Positions 17,125 to 25,742 of a DNA stretch of 64,000 nt are shown here, piece by piece. The stretch lies in the NCBI GenBank assembly GCA_035457865.1, contig DATIAR010000082.1, positions 1-64,000 of the forward strand, in the 5' to 3' direction. Source of the stretch: UBA8516 sp035457865 (GTDB lineage: Archaea; Thermoproteota; Nitrososphaeria; Nitrososphaerales; Nitrosopumilaceae). Below the pieces are notes generated by a model. It made no database searches, was not told where the DNA came from, and saw only the letters and a list, made by a program, of their open reading frames with translations. Within the stretch, counting starts at the first letter, position 1. The number at the start of each line of letters is the position of its first letter. Both the position numbers and the translations under genes were made by a program.

Positions 17125-18079
17125 ATTAGCTGATTACAAAACAGATGTGCACAATGATTGGTGCCCTGGATGTGGAGACTTTGGAATTGTAAATGCAATA
17201 CAAATGGCGTTAACAGAAATGAAGATTCCAAGACACATGGCAGCGATATTTTCTGGAATAGGCTGTTCTGGTAAAACATCTCATTTTGTAAATGTATTTG
17301 GTGTACATACACTGCATGGAAGGGTCTTAACATTTGCACAAGGTGCAAAGCTTGCAAATCCTGAGATGACAATTATAGCTGCAGGTGGAGATGGTGATGG
17401 TTTAGGAATAGGTGCAGGACATTTTGTTGCTGCGGGTAGAAGAAACGTTGACATGACATACATTATTTTCAACAATGCAGTATATGGTCTAACGAAAGGC
17501 CAAGCATCACCCACTCTTCGTTTAGGACAAAAGACAAAATCACTGCCTAATCCAAACGTAAACGAAGCTGTCAATCCAATAGGCCTAGCAATAGCAAGTG
17601 GCTTTACTTTTGTAGGACGAGGATATGCATACGATGTAAGACAGCTAAAAGATCTAATTATAGCAGCAATTAATCACAAAGGACTCGCATTTCTAGATGT
17701 ACTACAACCTTGTCCAACATACAATGATATCAATACCAGAGATTGGTTTGCAGGATTAGACAACGTTGATGAAATTACCCAAAAACCAAAACCAAGAATC
17801 TACAAACTAGAAGAAACTGGGTATGATCCTATGGTCCATTTTGGTTCCGAAAGTGAAGTAAACGAAAAACTGACGCAAGGACTCATTAAATCAAATGAAT
17901 GGGATACAAGAATTCCTACAGGTATATTCTACCAAAATGAGCTTGTCGCTCCATATGAAGAAAGAATAGCTGATAGAGTACCAAATTATCTTGAAAATCC
18001 GCCTGCAATACAACCCATCTCATCTGATGGAAAATCAATAACGGATATCTCAAAGATCTTAGACTCGCTAGAGGTCTAA
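17114..18079 (+). CDS. korB: 2-oxoacid:ferredoxin oxidoreductase, beta subunit
   Basis: The beta subunit carries thiamine pyrophosphate and the single [4Fe-4S] cluster of the two-subunit enzyme. Cluster ligands are visible as WCPGCGDFG near the N terminus and in the QPCPTYND segment, and the TPP/Mg motif is GGDGDGLGIGAGHFVAAGRRN-NNAVYG. The length of 321 residues is normal. The gene overlaps korA and is followed by a 202-base spacer holding a candidate structured RNA. In thaumarchaea, which lack pyruvate dehydrogenase, this enzyme links the 3-hydroxypropionate/4-hydroxybutyrate cycle to central metabolism (family knowledge). Confidence 0.94.
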   Translation: MEPKLADYKTDVHNDWCPGCGDFGIVNAIQMALTEMKIPRHMAAIFSGIGCSGKTSHFVNVFGVHTLHGRVLTFAQGAKLANPEMTIIAAGGDGDGLGIGAGHFVAAGRRNVDMTYIIFNNAVYGLTKGQASPTLRLGQKTKSLPNPNVNEAVNPIGLAIASGFTFVGRGYAYDVRQLKDLIIAAINHKGLAFLDVLQPCPTYNDINTRDWFAGLDNVDEITQKPKPRIYKLEETGYDPMVHFGSESEVNEKLTQGLIKSNEWDTRIPTGIFYQNELVAPYEERIADRVPNYLENPPAIQPISSDGKSITDISKILDSLEV

Positions 18080-18156
18080 CAGATTAATTATTTAGAGCTG
18101 TAGTTTAAAAGAGATAAAAATTTTTGTTACCGATTGTGACATATAGTATAGCATCA

Positions 18157-18211
18157 CCTTAATCTGACTTACCCAAGAGAGCTTGGATAACGTCAAAAAA
18201 TTGCGTTAAGG
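18157..18211 (+). ncRNA. Candidate structured RNA downstream of korB
   Basis: The 202-base space between korB and the next gene contains a nested stem: CCTTAA (18157-18162) pairs with TTAAGG (18206-18211), and inside it TGACTTA (18165-18171) pairs with TAA-C-GTCA (18188-18195, one bulged C), continued after one mismatch by CCAAG (18173-18177) with CTTGG (18182-18186) and an AGAG loop. TTTAAAAG at 18104-18111 is a possible box A that would start a transcript near 18135. It does not match tRNA, C/D or H/ACA patterns. It may be an independent small RNA or part of the leader of the gene at 18282. Confidence 0.5.
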
Positions 18212-18281
18212 GAAGAATCAGAGAGGCCGTTCTAATCACCATCATAAAATAAGTTATTAGCAGGTTGAGAGGGAGAATAGT

Positions 18282-18722
18282 TTGCCGTTGAATCTTTCAG
18301 AAGCAAATAAGGTCTTTCGTAAATCCATAATCAAGGGTTACTTTGAAACTCGTCTTTTGAATCTTGATTTTAAAAAATCCAACATAAAACATCCATCGAT
18401 ACAAGATGACGGTCTTATGCAAACAAATCTTTTACATCTCTTTTTTGATATCGATACAGGAAGCGATTATCCTGATGGTGATGAATGGTTTATGGCAGAA
18501 TTCATTTTTCCATACAGCATAAAAATTCCCGATAGCATAAAAGGGCCTGATTACTTTAGCACTATTTCAGTCGGAGATGGTAAAAATTTTTGGCGACACA
18601 GAGAACTTATTAGATACAAATATGGTAAATCAAAAAAACTGGAAGAATCACTTGATTTCATAGAAAAAAAATACAAGGAATTGAATTCATTATTAGAACC
18701 ATTGCAAAAAGATCTCAAGTGA
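18282..18722 (+). CDS. Hypothetical protein, 146 residues
   Basis: No domain is recognised. The protein is soluble, with a mixed alpha/beta pattern, an acidic middle (FFDIDTGSDYPDGDEWFMAEFIFP) and a C-terminal helix of about 35 residues with coiled-coil character (SKKLEESLDFIEKKYKELNSLLE). The start is TTG at 18282; GAGAGGGAG about 7 bases upstream would be an effective ribosome-binding site, consistent with a long leader holding the RNA structure at 18157-18211. A further TTG two codons on is possible. It overlaps the convergent gene at 18715 by 8 bases. Confidence 0.65.
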   Translation: MPLNLSEANKVFRKSIIKGYFETRLLNLDFKKSNIKHPSIQDDGLMQTNLLHLFFDIDTGSDYPDGDEWFMAEFIFPYSIKIPDSIKGPDYFSTISVGDGKNFWRHRELIRYKYGKSKKLEESLDFIEKKYKELNSLLEPLQKDLK

Positions 18723-19248
18723 CAAGTTTCCATTCGTTTCCTATAATGATATATTTTTTATCATTAGAAAATGCACTACTTAAGAGCCATCTACTAGTAG
18801 ACTTGTCAAACATGTAAACTATGTCTGTAATGTTTTGAGGAACTTTTTGTGGATCTAGTTGATACTGTAATAATTCTAAAATAAAATCAATTTTTTCTAT
18901 GGCGGTGCTAAATAAACGATGTTCATCAAGATCTACAATAAATTTTATATTTGGTTTTCCCGAAAAACGGATGTAAATTTTAATATTTTGACCTCCTCCC
19001 CTACGTCTTTTCATCTCTTTCAGTATTCCCTTGACTTTATCCCACCTCATATGACCAAACCATTTGAAAAATTCATCACTAAATTCTAATGGAAAATATA
19101 CATCCATCATGGTTGAGTAACTTTCATCTGGTTCTGTTTCAAGTTGTTCAACTGTAAACATGTCATTTAATAATCCGTATAAAACTTCGAGTTCCCATGG
19201 AGAAACTCCATAGTATTTTAAAGATGCTACAAGGGATCCTTGCACCAA
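18715..19248 (-). CDS. Hypothetical protein, 177 residues
   Basis: I do not recognise this protein. It is soluble, with no membrane segment; it contains a basic KEMKRRRGGGQNIKIYIRF segment around 78-96 and an IKFIVDLDEHRLFSTAIEKIDFILELL region that looks like a beta strand followed by a long helix, and ends with YIIIGNEWKLVT. Start may be TTG at 19248 or GTG at 19245. ATTTTAAG upstream could be a box A for a short leader. It lies in the same direction as two further minus-strand genes (19283, 19870) and could be the last gene of that run. Confidence 0.65.
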   Translation of the reverse strand: MVQGSLVASLKYYGVSPWELEVLYGLLNDMFTVEQLETEPDESYSTMMDVYFPLEFSDEFFKWFGHMRWDKVKGILKEMKRRRGGGQNIKIYIRFSGKPNIKFIVDLDEHRLFSTAIEKIDFILELLQYQLDPQKVPQNITDIVYMFDKSTSRWLLSSAFSNDKKYIIIGNEWKLVT

Positions 19249-19282
19249 TATTTTAAGTAATTAAAAAATCTAATTAAAGGTT

Positions 19283-19837
19283 CTAGATTGTCTGTAAATA
19301 TTTCCAGAGATAAAATACGCCTATAGTTCCTATGAAAAATATCATGGGTTTCCATGCAAATACTGGGAATTTTGGAGTTGTAAGCTGTACTTTGTAATTA
19401 TCAAGTACCGTATGAACATATTTCTTTATTTTTTCATTCCAAATTTTGTATTCTATTTGATGTTTTTTTAGAAGCGTTTCTATCTCATAAAAAACAGGCG
19501 TTCTCTGACAGAAAAGGTGTTGCAAATAATCTCTTGAAACTTCAACTTCCGCTTGTATTGCTATGAGTTCTTTTTTCATTTCAAGCAGTCTTACATGCAT
19601 CTCCCAAGGTTTTTTCAGTTTTAAAGTGAGGCCACTCCCAATTTGGAAAGGCATTTTGTGTTCAAACTTTACATGAGTAAAACCTTCTTTTGAAAAGATT
19701 CTTAAAAGTTCATCAACATTTTTTCTGACTACTATAGTAAGCTGCTCTACACCCATCTTATGATCCACATTAATTTTATGTCGTACTCCATCAAAAAGGG
19801 ATATTGTCTTTGGATACCTAGTCAGAAATTCTACCAT
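19283..19837 (-). CDS. Hypothetical protein with C-terminal membrane anchor
   Basis: Function unknown. The first 150 residues are soluble and helical, with a long amphipathic segment (PWEMHVRLLEMKKELIAIQAEVEVSRDYLQHLF) and a second helix EYKIWNEKIKKYVHTVLDNYKVQ; the last 20 residues (MIFFIGTIGVFYLWKYL) form one membrane segment, so the protein is probably tail-anchored with its bulk in the cytosol. It lies between the 18715 gene and cofE on the same strand with short gaps. The start is the ATG at 19837. Confidence 0.65.
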   Translation of the reverse strand: MVEFLTRYPKTISLFDGVRHKINVDHKMGVEQLTIVVRKNVDELLRIFSKEGFTHVKFEHKMPFQIGSGLTLKLKKPWEMHVRLLEMKKELIAIQAEVEVSRDYLQHLFCQRTPVFYEIETLLKKHQIEYKIWNEKIKKYVHTVLDNYKVQLTTPKFPVFAWKPMIFFIGTIGVFYLWKYLQTI

Positions 19838-19869
19838 AGCTTGCGGTCTAATTTGCCTATATTAAAACC

Positions 19870-20649
19870 CTAGGTGTGTTTATTGTTGGTTTTTAATCCA
19901 CGAATGTATACACACTGATCGTATGAAATCGCCATCTCATGTTGACTTATCTTTCTATCAGTAATTTTTACATCTGAATTTTTTATTATTGCAATAGGCG
20001 TGCTGTCTGAGCCTTCGCCCATCTTTAGGTTTGCAATAGATGCAAGATTATCTGCCACAGCTTGAAAAGTAACTTTTAATGGATTTCCATGCAGATCCTT
20101 CTGACCGCGAATGTCAGAAAGAGGTTCAATACCGGCACAAGCAATAGCAACTCCCATTGTTCCAACTCTTGCAGGCATTAACCTACTATCGATTATTAGT
20201 ATGCCTACATGAACATGAAACCTCAAGAAAAATTTGCGTCGTAGTTGTTCGGCAATCTGATAGACATCAGTAGGATATAGAATTAATTTTCCTTTTGGCG
20301 CATTTGATTTATCGATTCCTGCATTTGGAGCTAAAATATTATCAGATGAGGTAATTACAAAACCCGGAACTCCTCCAAAAACTACATCAGACTCTCTTAA
20401 AATAATCTCAGCAATTTTTGGATTAAGATGAAATTTTGTTGCAAGTATTCTTGATTCTTTGGATGGCATGACTTTTTCATATTCGATTAATCTTCCTTGA
20501 GAATTTGCAACATATTTACTTGAAATTACTAAAACATCACCATTTTCTAATTTAATCTGTGATCTCTGTAGTAAATCCACTAAAGTTTCAAATAGATCAA
20601 AATCTTGTGTTTTAAGATCTGATTTTATAGTCTGTACTGAAATTGACAT
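19870..20649 (-). CDS. cofE: Coenzyme F420-0:L-glutamate ligase
   Basis: CofE adds L-glutamate residues to F420-0 with GTP, finishing the deazaflavin cofactor. Family blocks: LENGDVLVISSKYVANSQGRL near the N terminus, RESDVVFGGVPGFVIT, ILAPNAGIDKSNAP (substrate loop) and IDSRLMPARVGTMGVAIACAGIEPLSDIRGQKDLHGNPL. From the ATG at 20649 the protein is 259 residues, the usual length; an in-frame TTG at 20706 would add a basic 19-residue extension without family support, and GCTAAAAA (20672-20679) lies 26 bases before 20649 as a box A. A probable F420-using protein is encoded at 49254. Confidence 0.92.
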   Translation of the reverse strand: MSISVQTIKSDLKTQDFDLFETLVDLLQRSQIKLENGDVLVISSKYVANSQGRLIEYEKVMPSKESRILATKFHLNPKIAEIILRESDVVFGGVPGFVITSSDNILAPNAGIDKSNAPKGKLILYPTDVYQIAEQLRRKFFLRFHVHVGILIIDSRLMPARVGTMGVAIACAGIEPLSDIRGQKDLHGNPLKVTFQAVADNLASIANLKMGEGSDSTPIAIIKNSDVKITDRKISQHEMAISYDQCVYIRGLKTNNKHT

Positions 20650-20732
20650 GACAATACTGCCTTTCTTAGACTTTTTAGCCTTCTCCTCCAAACCTTTTAA
20701 TTTCAAAAAACATGCATTTTCTACATCTAGGA

Positions 20733-22004
20733 ATGAACATTACCGAAAAGATACTTGCTAGGGCATCTGGAAAAACAAGCCTATCGCCAGATGATGTAGT
20801 TTTTGTAAATGTAGATAAGGTAATGATGCATGATGTTTCAGGCCCCGGAGTAATTGCTGTATTTGAGAAACTAAAGAAAAAAGGGATGAGGATAGAGAAA
20901 CTCTGGGACGCATCAAAAGTCTGGGTTGCAGAAGATCACTTTGTTCCTTCTCCTGATAAGATATCGGCTCAAAATATAGTATTGTTGTCAGATTTTACAA
21001 AACAATTTGGAATCAAAAAACATTTCAAGTACGGTATGGGTCAGTATGGGATCTGTCACACATTATCTCATGAAGAAGCAATGGTGCTACCAGGGGAAGT
21101 TTATGTAGGCGGTGATTCGCATACAAATACAACTGGCGCGTTAGGTGCTTTTGCAGCAGGTCTTGGGCATACAGATATTGCATATGTACTCTTAAACGGA
21201 AAAATTTGGTTCAAAATTCCTGAAACACTTTATTTCAAACTAAATGGCAAGCTTCCAAATCATGTGATGGCAAAAGATTTCATTTTAAAAATAATTGGTG
21301 ATATAGGAACTGATGGTGCAGCTTACAAAACTATGCAATTTGGTGGTGATGGTATATCAGAAATGTCAGTTGAAGAACGACTTACTTTAACAAACATGAC
21401 GACAGAAGCTGGTGCAAAAAGTGGAATCATTGAACCTGATCAAAAAATAAGAGACTATCTTGCAGTGCGTGGTGTAACAAAGTACGATGAAGTACACGGT
21501 GACGCCGATGCTCAATATGAAAAGATCTATGAATATGAAGCCTCGGAATTAGAACCAACTGTTGCTAAACCATTTTCTCCTGAAAATATAGCAGAGGCGC
21601 GGGACTTGTCAACAACAACCCTGGACAAAGCGTATATCGGTTCATGCACCGGAGCAAAATATGAAGATCTACAAGCTGTTGCAAGAATACTAAAGGGTAG
21701 ACAGGTGAGGATTAGAACTGAAATATTGCCTGCAGCTATATCAATATTCAGAAAGGCAATGGATGAAGGACTTATTAAAATTTTCATGGATGCTGGTGTA
21801 GTAGTGGGACCACCTACATGTGGAGCATGTTGTGGTGCGCATATGGGTGTGCTTGCAAAAGATGAAGTTTGCATAAGTACTACTAACAGAAACTTTCCAG
21901 GAAGGATGGGTCATGTAGAATCAAAAACATATCTGGCCTCGCCCCTAGTTGTAGCTGCATCTGCAGTTACTGGGAAAATTACTGATCCGAGGGATTTGAA
22001 ATGA
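20733..22004 (+). CDS. Aconitase-family dehydratase large subunit, archaeal type (homoaconitase or isopropylmalate isomerase)
   Basis: The protein isomerises a 2-hydroxy tri- or dicarboxylic acid through a dehydrated intermediate with a [4Fe-4S] cluster. Cluster ligands are GSCTGAK (about 305) and PPTCGACCGAH (about 362-372). At 423 residues it is the short archaeal LeuC/HacA type, clearly distinct from the 471-residue LeuC at 22571. An ATG at 20712 in frame would add seven residues, but MNITEKILARASG is the usual beginning of this family. It overlaps its small subunit by 4 bases. Since a complete second pair follows, this pair may serve lysine (homoaconitase) rather than leucine synthesis; see the small subunit. 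Confidence 0.85.
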   Translation: MNITEKILARASGKTSLSPDDVVFVNVDKVMMHDVSGPGVIAVFEKLKKKGMRIEKLWDASKVWVAEDHFVPSPDKISAQNIVLLSDFTKQFGIKKHFKYGMGQYGICHTLSHEEAMVLPGEVYVGGDSHTNTTGALGAFAAGLGHTDIAYVLLNGKIWFKIPETLYFKLNGKLPNHVMAKDFILKIIGDIGTDGAAYKTMQFGGDGISEMSVEERLTLTNMTTEAGAKSGIIEPDQKIRDYLAVRGVTKYDEVHGDADAQYEKIYEYEASELEPTVAKPFSPENIAEARDLSTTTLDKAYIGSCTGAKYEDLQAVARILKGRQVRIRTEILPAAISIFRKAMDEGLIKIFMDAGVVVGPPTCGACCGAHMGVLAKDEVCISTTNRNFPGRMGHVESKTYLASPLVVAASAVTGKITDPRDLK

Positions 22005-22483
22005 AAGGAAACGTAATAAAATACCAACGAGACAACATTGATACCGATATAATAATACCGGGCCCTTATCTTAAAATCCATGACTATAACGAGCTTGCAA
22101 AACACGCAATGGAAGGCTTGGACAAAGATTTTCATTCTAAAGTAAAAAAGGGTGATTTTATTGTGACAGGTAGCAATTTTGGATGTGGCTCATCAAGAGA
22201 ACATGCGCCAATTGCACTTGCATATTCTGGAATAACGGCAGTTTTGGCCGTATCTTTTGCAAGAATATTCTATAGAAATGCAGTTGATGGTGCGTTCTTG
22301 TTACCTATAGAAATTGATGAGAGTACATACAATAGCATATCTGATAAAGACTCACTTGAAATTAATACGGAAAAAAATGAAATAAAAAATCTTACAAAGA
22401 ACCAAACCTATAAAATGAAACCTTTTTCTGAATTAATTGGAAAAATCATTGCGGCTGGTGGCCTTTTTAATTACAAACAGTAG
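22001..22483 (+). CDS. Aconitase-family dehydratase small subunit, archaeal type
   Basis: The small (swivel-domain) subunit supplies substrate-specificity residues. The conserved GSNFGCGSSREHAP motif is at about 52-65. The specificity loop after DTDIIIPG reads PYLKIHD. In methanogens YLRT in this loop goes with homoaconitase and YLV(Y/M) with isopropylmalate isomerase (family knowledge); YLKI has a basic residue at the third position like the homoaconitase form. At 160 residues it is the normal archaeal size. It ends 88 bases before the bacterial-type leuC. Confidence 0.83.
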   Translation: MKGNVIKYQRDNIDTDIIIPGPYLKIHDYNELAKHAMEGLDKDFHSKVKKGDFIVTGSNFGCGSSREHAPIALAYSGITAVLAVSFARIFYRNAVDGAFLLPIEIDESTYNSISDKDSLEINTEKNEIKNLTKNQTYKMKPFSELIGKIIAAGGLFNYKQ

Positions 22484-22570
22484 AAACATAACCTCTACGA
22501 GTAATCAAAATCCATTCTAACAATTTTCTCTATTTATACCATTATATCACGTATCATGTAAGATTATACT

Positions 22571-23986
22571 ATGCCAAAGACACTGTTTGAGAAAATTTGG
22601 GATTCCCATGTTGTAGTCGAACAAAAAAATGGACCAACACTGCTTTATGTTGATCGACATTTAGTACATGAAGTTACATCTCCACAGGCATTTGATGGCT
22701 TACGTATTAACAAAAGAAAAGTACGAAGACCCGATCTCACATTTGCAACAATGGATCATAACGTTCCAACTAGTGACAGATCTTTACCAATTATAGATCA
22801 AATTTCTGCAAGGCAGATTCAAGTTTTAGAAAAAAATTGTAAAGATTTTGGCATTCAGTTATTTGATATTAATAGTCCAAATCAAGGAATAGTACATGTA
22901 ATTGGTCCCGAATTAGGAATAACTCTTCCTGGAACTACAATTGTTTGTGGTGATAGCCATACATCAACACATGGTGCTTTTGGTGCGTTAGCGTTTGGTA
23001 TAGGTACAAGTGATGTTGAGCATGTCTTAGCTACACAATGTATTTGGATGGAAAAACCAAAAACTTTTGAAATTAAAATAGAAGGTAAGAGAAAAAACAA
23101 ACACGCTGTAACTGCAAAAGATATCATACTCTCAATAATACGACATATAGGTACTGCTGGAGGGGCAGGGACTGTAATAGAATACCGCGGTGAGACAATA
23201 TCTGATCTCACGATGGAGCAAAGAATGACCATTTGCAATATGTCAATTGAAGGAGGTGCAAGAGCTGGACTTATAGCTCCAGATGAAAAAACTTTCTCAT
23301 ATCTAAGAGGAAGAAAATATATTCCAAAAAATTATGACGAGTTGGTTGATTATTGGTCTGAAAACCTAAAAAGTGATCCTGGCGCTCATTTTGATAAGAT
23401 CTTTACCTTACATGTTGATACAATATCTCCGCAAGTAAGCTGGGGAACAAATCCTGCTATGACTACAGATGTAACTAGTATAGTACCATTTCCAGAAGAA
23501 TATGCTAAAGGGAATCAAGACGAGGAAAAATCAGCTTTCAAAGCGTTACAATATATGGATCTAAAATCAGGTACCCCAATTACTGAAATCTCAATTGATA
23601 GAGTTTTCATTGGTTCTTGCACAAATTCAAGACTAGAAGATTTGATCGAAGTATCAAAGGTAGTAAAAGGAAAGAAAGTTTCACCAAAAGTAAGAGCAAT
23701 GATAGTACCGGGATCCCAACTTGTAAAAAAACAAGCTGAAGAATTAGGATTGGATAAAATATTTAAAGAAGCAAATTTTGAGTGGAGAGAATCAGGCTGT
23801 AGTATGTGTTTGGGAATGAATCCTGACATTTTGGCTGCTGGTGAAAGATGTGCAAGTACATCAAATAGAAACTTTGAAGGAAGGCAAGGGGCTGGTGGTA
23901 GAACTCACCTTGTTAGTCCTGTTATGGCTGCAGCAGCTGCATTGGCAGGTCATTTTGTGGATGTAAGAGAATTGGATTTGAACTAG
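22571..23986 (+). CDS. leuC: 3-isopropylmalate dehydratase large subunit, bacterial type
   Basis: LeuC with LeuD converts 2-isopropylmalate to 3-isopropylmalate in leucine synthesis. The 471-residue sequence is bacterial-type throughout: TLFEKIWDSHVV start, VCGDSHTSTHGAFGALAFGIGTSDVEHVLATQ, and cluster ligands in GSCTNSRLEDL and SGCSMCLGMNPD, ending GGRTHLVSPVMAAAAALAGHFVD. ATTATATCAC (22541-22550) is about 26 bases upstream of the ATG as a box A. It is directly followed by leuD without spacer. Compared with the archaeal-type pair just upstream it is of a different lineage, which suggests acquisition from bacteria. Confidence 0.95.
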   Translation: MPKTLFEKIWDSHVVVEQKNGPTLLYVDRHLVHEVTSPQAFDGLRINKRKVRRPDLTFATMDHNVPTSDRSLPIIDQISARQIQVLEKNCKDFGIQLFDINSPNQGIVHVIGPELGITLPGTTIVCGDSHTSTHGAFGALAFGIGTSDVEHVLATQCIWMEKPKTFEIKIEGKRKNKHAVTAKDIILSIIRHIGTAGGAGTVIEYRGETISDLTMEQRMTICNMSIEGGARAGLIAPDEKTFSYLRGRKYIPKNYDELVDYWSENLKSDPGAHFDKIFTLHVDTISPQVSWGTNPAMTTDVTSIVPFPEEYAKGNQDEEKSAFKALQYMDLKSGTPITEISIDRVFIGSCTNSRLEDLIEVSKVVKGKKVSPKVRAMIVPGSQLVKKQAEELGLDKIFKEANFEWRESGCSMCLGMNPDILAAGERCASTSNRNFEGRQGAGGRTHLVSPVMAAAAALAGHFVDVRELDLN

Positions 23987-24577
23987 ATGGAACCATTTAA
24001 GACGATCAAAAGCATCGCTACTCCACTTGACAAAGTTAACGTAGATACTGATCAAATAATGCCAAAACAATTCCTAAAACTAATTCAAAAAACAGGTTTT
24101 GGCCAGTATCTGTTTTATGACTGGAGGTTTACTCCAGACGGTTTACCAAAAGAAGATTTTATTTTAAACAATCCAAAATATCGAGGTTCTAAGATACTTT
24201 TAACAAGAGACAACTTTGGCTGTGGTTCGAGCAGAGAACATGCTGCCTGGGCTTTGCTTGACTATGGATTTGTGGTAGTTATAGCCACATCCTTTGCTGA
24301 CATTTTTTATAATAACTGTTTCAAAAATGGAATTTTGCCAATAAGACTTGATGTGAAGAAAATTGAAAGTTTATTCAAAACAAATTCTGAAATAGAAGTT
24401 AATTTAGAAAATCAAACGATCACAATACCAAATGAAACAATATCGTTTGATATCGAAAGTCATAGAAAAAAAACTCTACTAGAAGGACTTGATGATATAT
24501 CTATTACCTTACAATATGAGGATAAAATATCACAATATGAAAAATCTCAATTGCATCCTAATTCTTCATTTTTTTAA
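23987..24577 (+). CDS. leuD: 3-isopropylmalate dehydratase small subunit, bacterial type
   Basis: LeuD carries the swivel domain completing the LeuC active site. Recognised by MEPFKTIKSIATPLDKVNVDTDQIMPKQFLK at the start, RDNFGCGSSREHAAWALLDYGF in the middle and SFADIFYNNCFKNGILPI. The 196-residue length is of the bacterial type (the archaeal version at 22001 has 160). The ATG follows the leuC stop immediately. Its 3' end overlaps the convergent nucleotidyltransferase gene by 20 bases. Confidence 0.95.
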   Translation: MEPFKTIKSIATPLDKVNVDTDQIMPKQFLKLIQKTGFGQYLFYDWRFTPDGLPKEDFILNNPKYRGSKILLTRDNFGCGSSREHAAWALLDYGFVVVIATSFADIFYNNCFKNGILPIRLDVKKIESLFKTNSEIEVNLENQTITIPNETISFDIESHRKKTLLEGLDDISITLQYEDKISQYEKSQLHPNSSFF

Positions 24578-25295
24578 TTATCTCTTTTATTATTGTCTGA
24601 TTTCGTTCTACCTTATTTGGTGATTCTATATCAATCCAAAGCGCGTTGCCTATGTCAAATGCACTAACAGTTTTTCTCTTTGATAAATCTTGTAACACAT
24701 CAAAAGACAAGTTAACTTCATTTCTCCTTTCTTTTTTAGATTTGATTATCTTCAAAATTTTTGTATCTAAAATGTAGATACCTAAACATTCTGCCATAGG
24801 CATAGTAATAAACGGTTTTTCTTGGAATTCTGTTACCATACCATCCTTTATTTTTGCGTATCCTGTTTCTTCTTTTCTATACCTTCTTGTAGCAATACAC
24901 GCAATACTTTCCTTTTGTTTGTAGAATTTGCACATTTTACCAAGATCTATGGCACAAAAATTATCCACGAACCATAAAATAAAATCTTGTTCGTTTTTTA
25001 GGATCGCAGAAAGATGTGTAAGGTCGCCTCCAGTGCCACTGTTAGAATCCTGAATGAACATGATCTTTTTGCCGCGTATCTTCTTTTTATCCTCAAAATA
25101 TTTTCTTATCTGATTGCCTAGTCCATTGTAGTCCGCTAGTATGATTATCTCCTTGATGAAACCAAATGACGATACATATTTAACGATATAATCTATGAGG
25201 GGTTTTCCTTCAATAGGAATCATTGCCTTTGGAAAATAATCTGTAAATGGTTTTCCTCTGGTTCCTCTTCCACCAGCTAAAATTACAATTTTCAA
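24558..25295 (-). CDS. Sugar-1-phosphate nucleotidyltransferase
   Basis: It makes an NDP-sugar from an NTP and a sugar-1-phosphate, feeding glycan or surface-layer glycosylation. The signature ILAGGRGTRGKPFTDYFPKAMIPIEGKPLIDYIV opens the protein, with the Lys that binds phosphate; WFVDNFCAIDLG carries the metal-binding Asp position (usual GD is here VDN), and EFQEKP is the second family motif. At 245 residues it lacks the left-handed beta-helix acyltransferase domain found in longer members. Sugar and base specificity (glucose/UDP or dTDP, mannose/GDP) are not readable. It starts three bases after S9 in the same direction, an odd but possibly co-transcribed position. Confidence 0.85.
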   Translation of the reverse strand: MKIVILAGGRGTRGKPFTDYFPKAMIPIEGKPLIDYIVKYVSSFGFIKEIIILADYNGLGNQIRKYFEDKKKIRGKKIMFIQDSNSGTGGDLTHLSAILKNEQDFILWFVDNFCAIDLGKMCKFYKQKESIACIATRRYRKEETGYAKIKDGMVTEFQEKPFITMPMAECLGIYILDTKILKIIKSKKERRNEVNLSFDVLQDLSKRKTVSAFDIGNALWIDIESPNKVERNQTIIKEIIKKMKN

Positions 25296-25298
25296 ATT

Positions 25299-25742
25299 TT
25301 ATCTATATGACTTTTGTTTTCTTCTTCTAGCGCCAGGTCCGCCAAACTTCTTTGGTTCTTTTCTTCGGTCATCTCCGCTTAAGAGATGTTTATCAAAATC
25401 ATTTAGGCGTTTTTTAAGATCCTCCCGTATCGTTTTTGTAAAAGGATGATCCTTTGGTTCCTTTTTGGATTTAGTCCAACCAGTTAAGGCTCTTGATATT
25501 GCTACTGCACTAGCATATGCTTGACCCATAAAACCTCCTCCATTGACTCTCACAGAAAGATCAATTTTTTCTCGCAGATCTCCAGCTATCTCAAGAGGAC
25601 CAAGTATTACTTCCCTAGCAGTTTCTTGTTGAATCATCTCTACTGGAGTATTATTAATTCTGACTCTGCCCATTCCCTTCGATATATGTACATGCGCTCT
25701 AGCAGTTTTTCTTGTTGCAAAATAATTTTCTACCTTTACCAT
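25299..25742 (-). CDS. rps9: 30S ribosomal protein S9 (uS9)
   Basis: uS9 reaches the P-site tRNA with its basic C-terminal tail. Visible blocks are ATRKTARAHVHISKGMGRVRIN, VRVNGGGFMGQAYASAVAISRAL and the tail GGPGARRRKQKSYR, whose last Arg contacts tRNA. The 147-residue length fits the archaeal family. It follows L13 without a gap in the usual Rpo3-L18e-L13-S9 order. Confidence 0.96.
   Translation of the reverse strand: MVKVENYFATRKTARAHVHISKGMGRVRINNTPVEMIQQETAREVILGPLEIAGDLREKIDLSVRVNGGGFMGQAYASAVAISRALTGWTKSKKEPKDHPFTKTIREDLKKRLNDFDKHLLSGDDRRKEPKKFGGPGARRRKQKSYR

Noticed and set aside
18157..18211. Box C/D or H/ACA guide identity for the RNA after korB
   Set aside because: There are no paired C and D boxes; the internal loop is one-sided (about 1-2 versus 9-10 bases) and there is no ACA box at the right distance.
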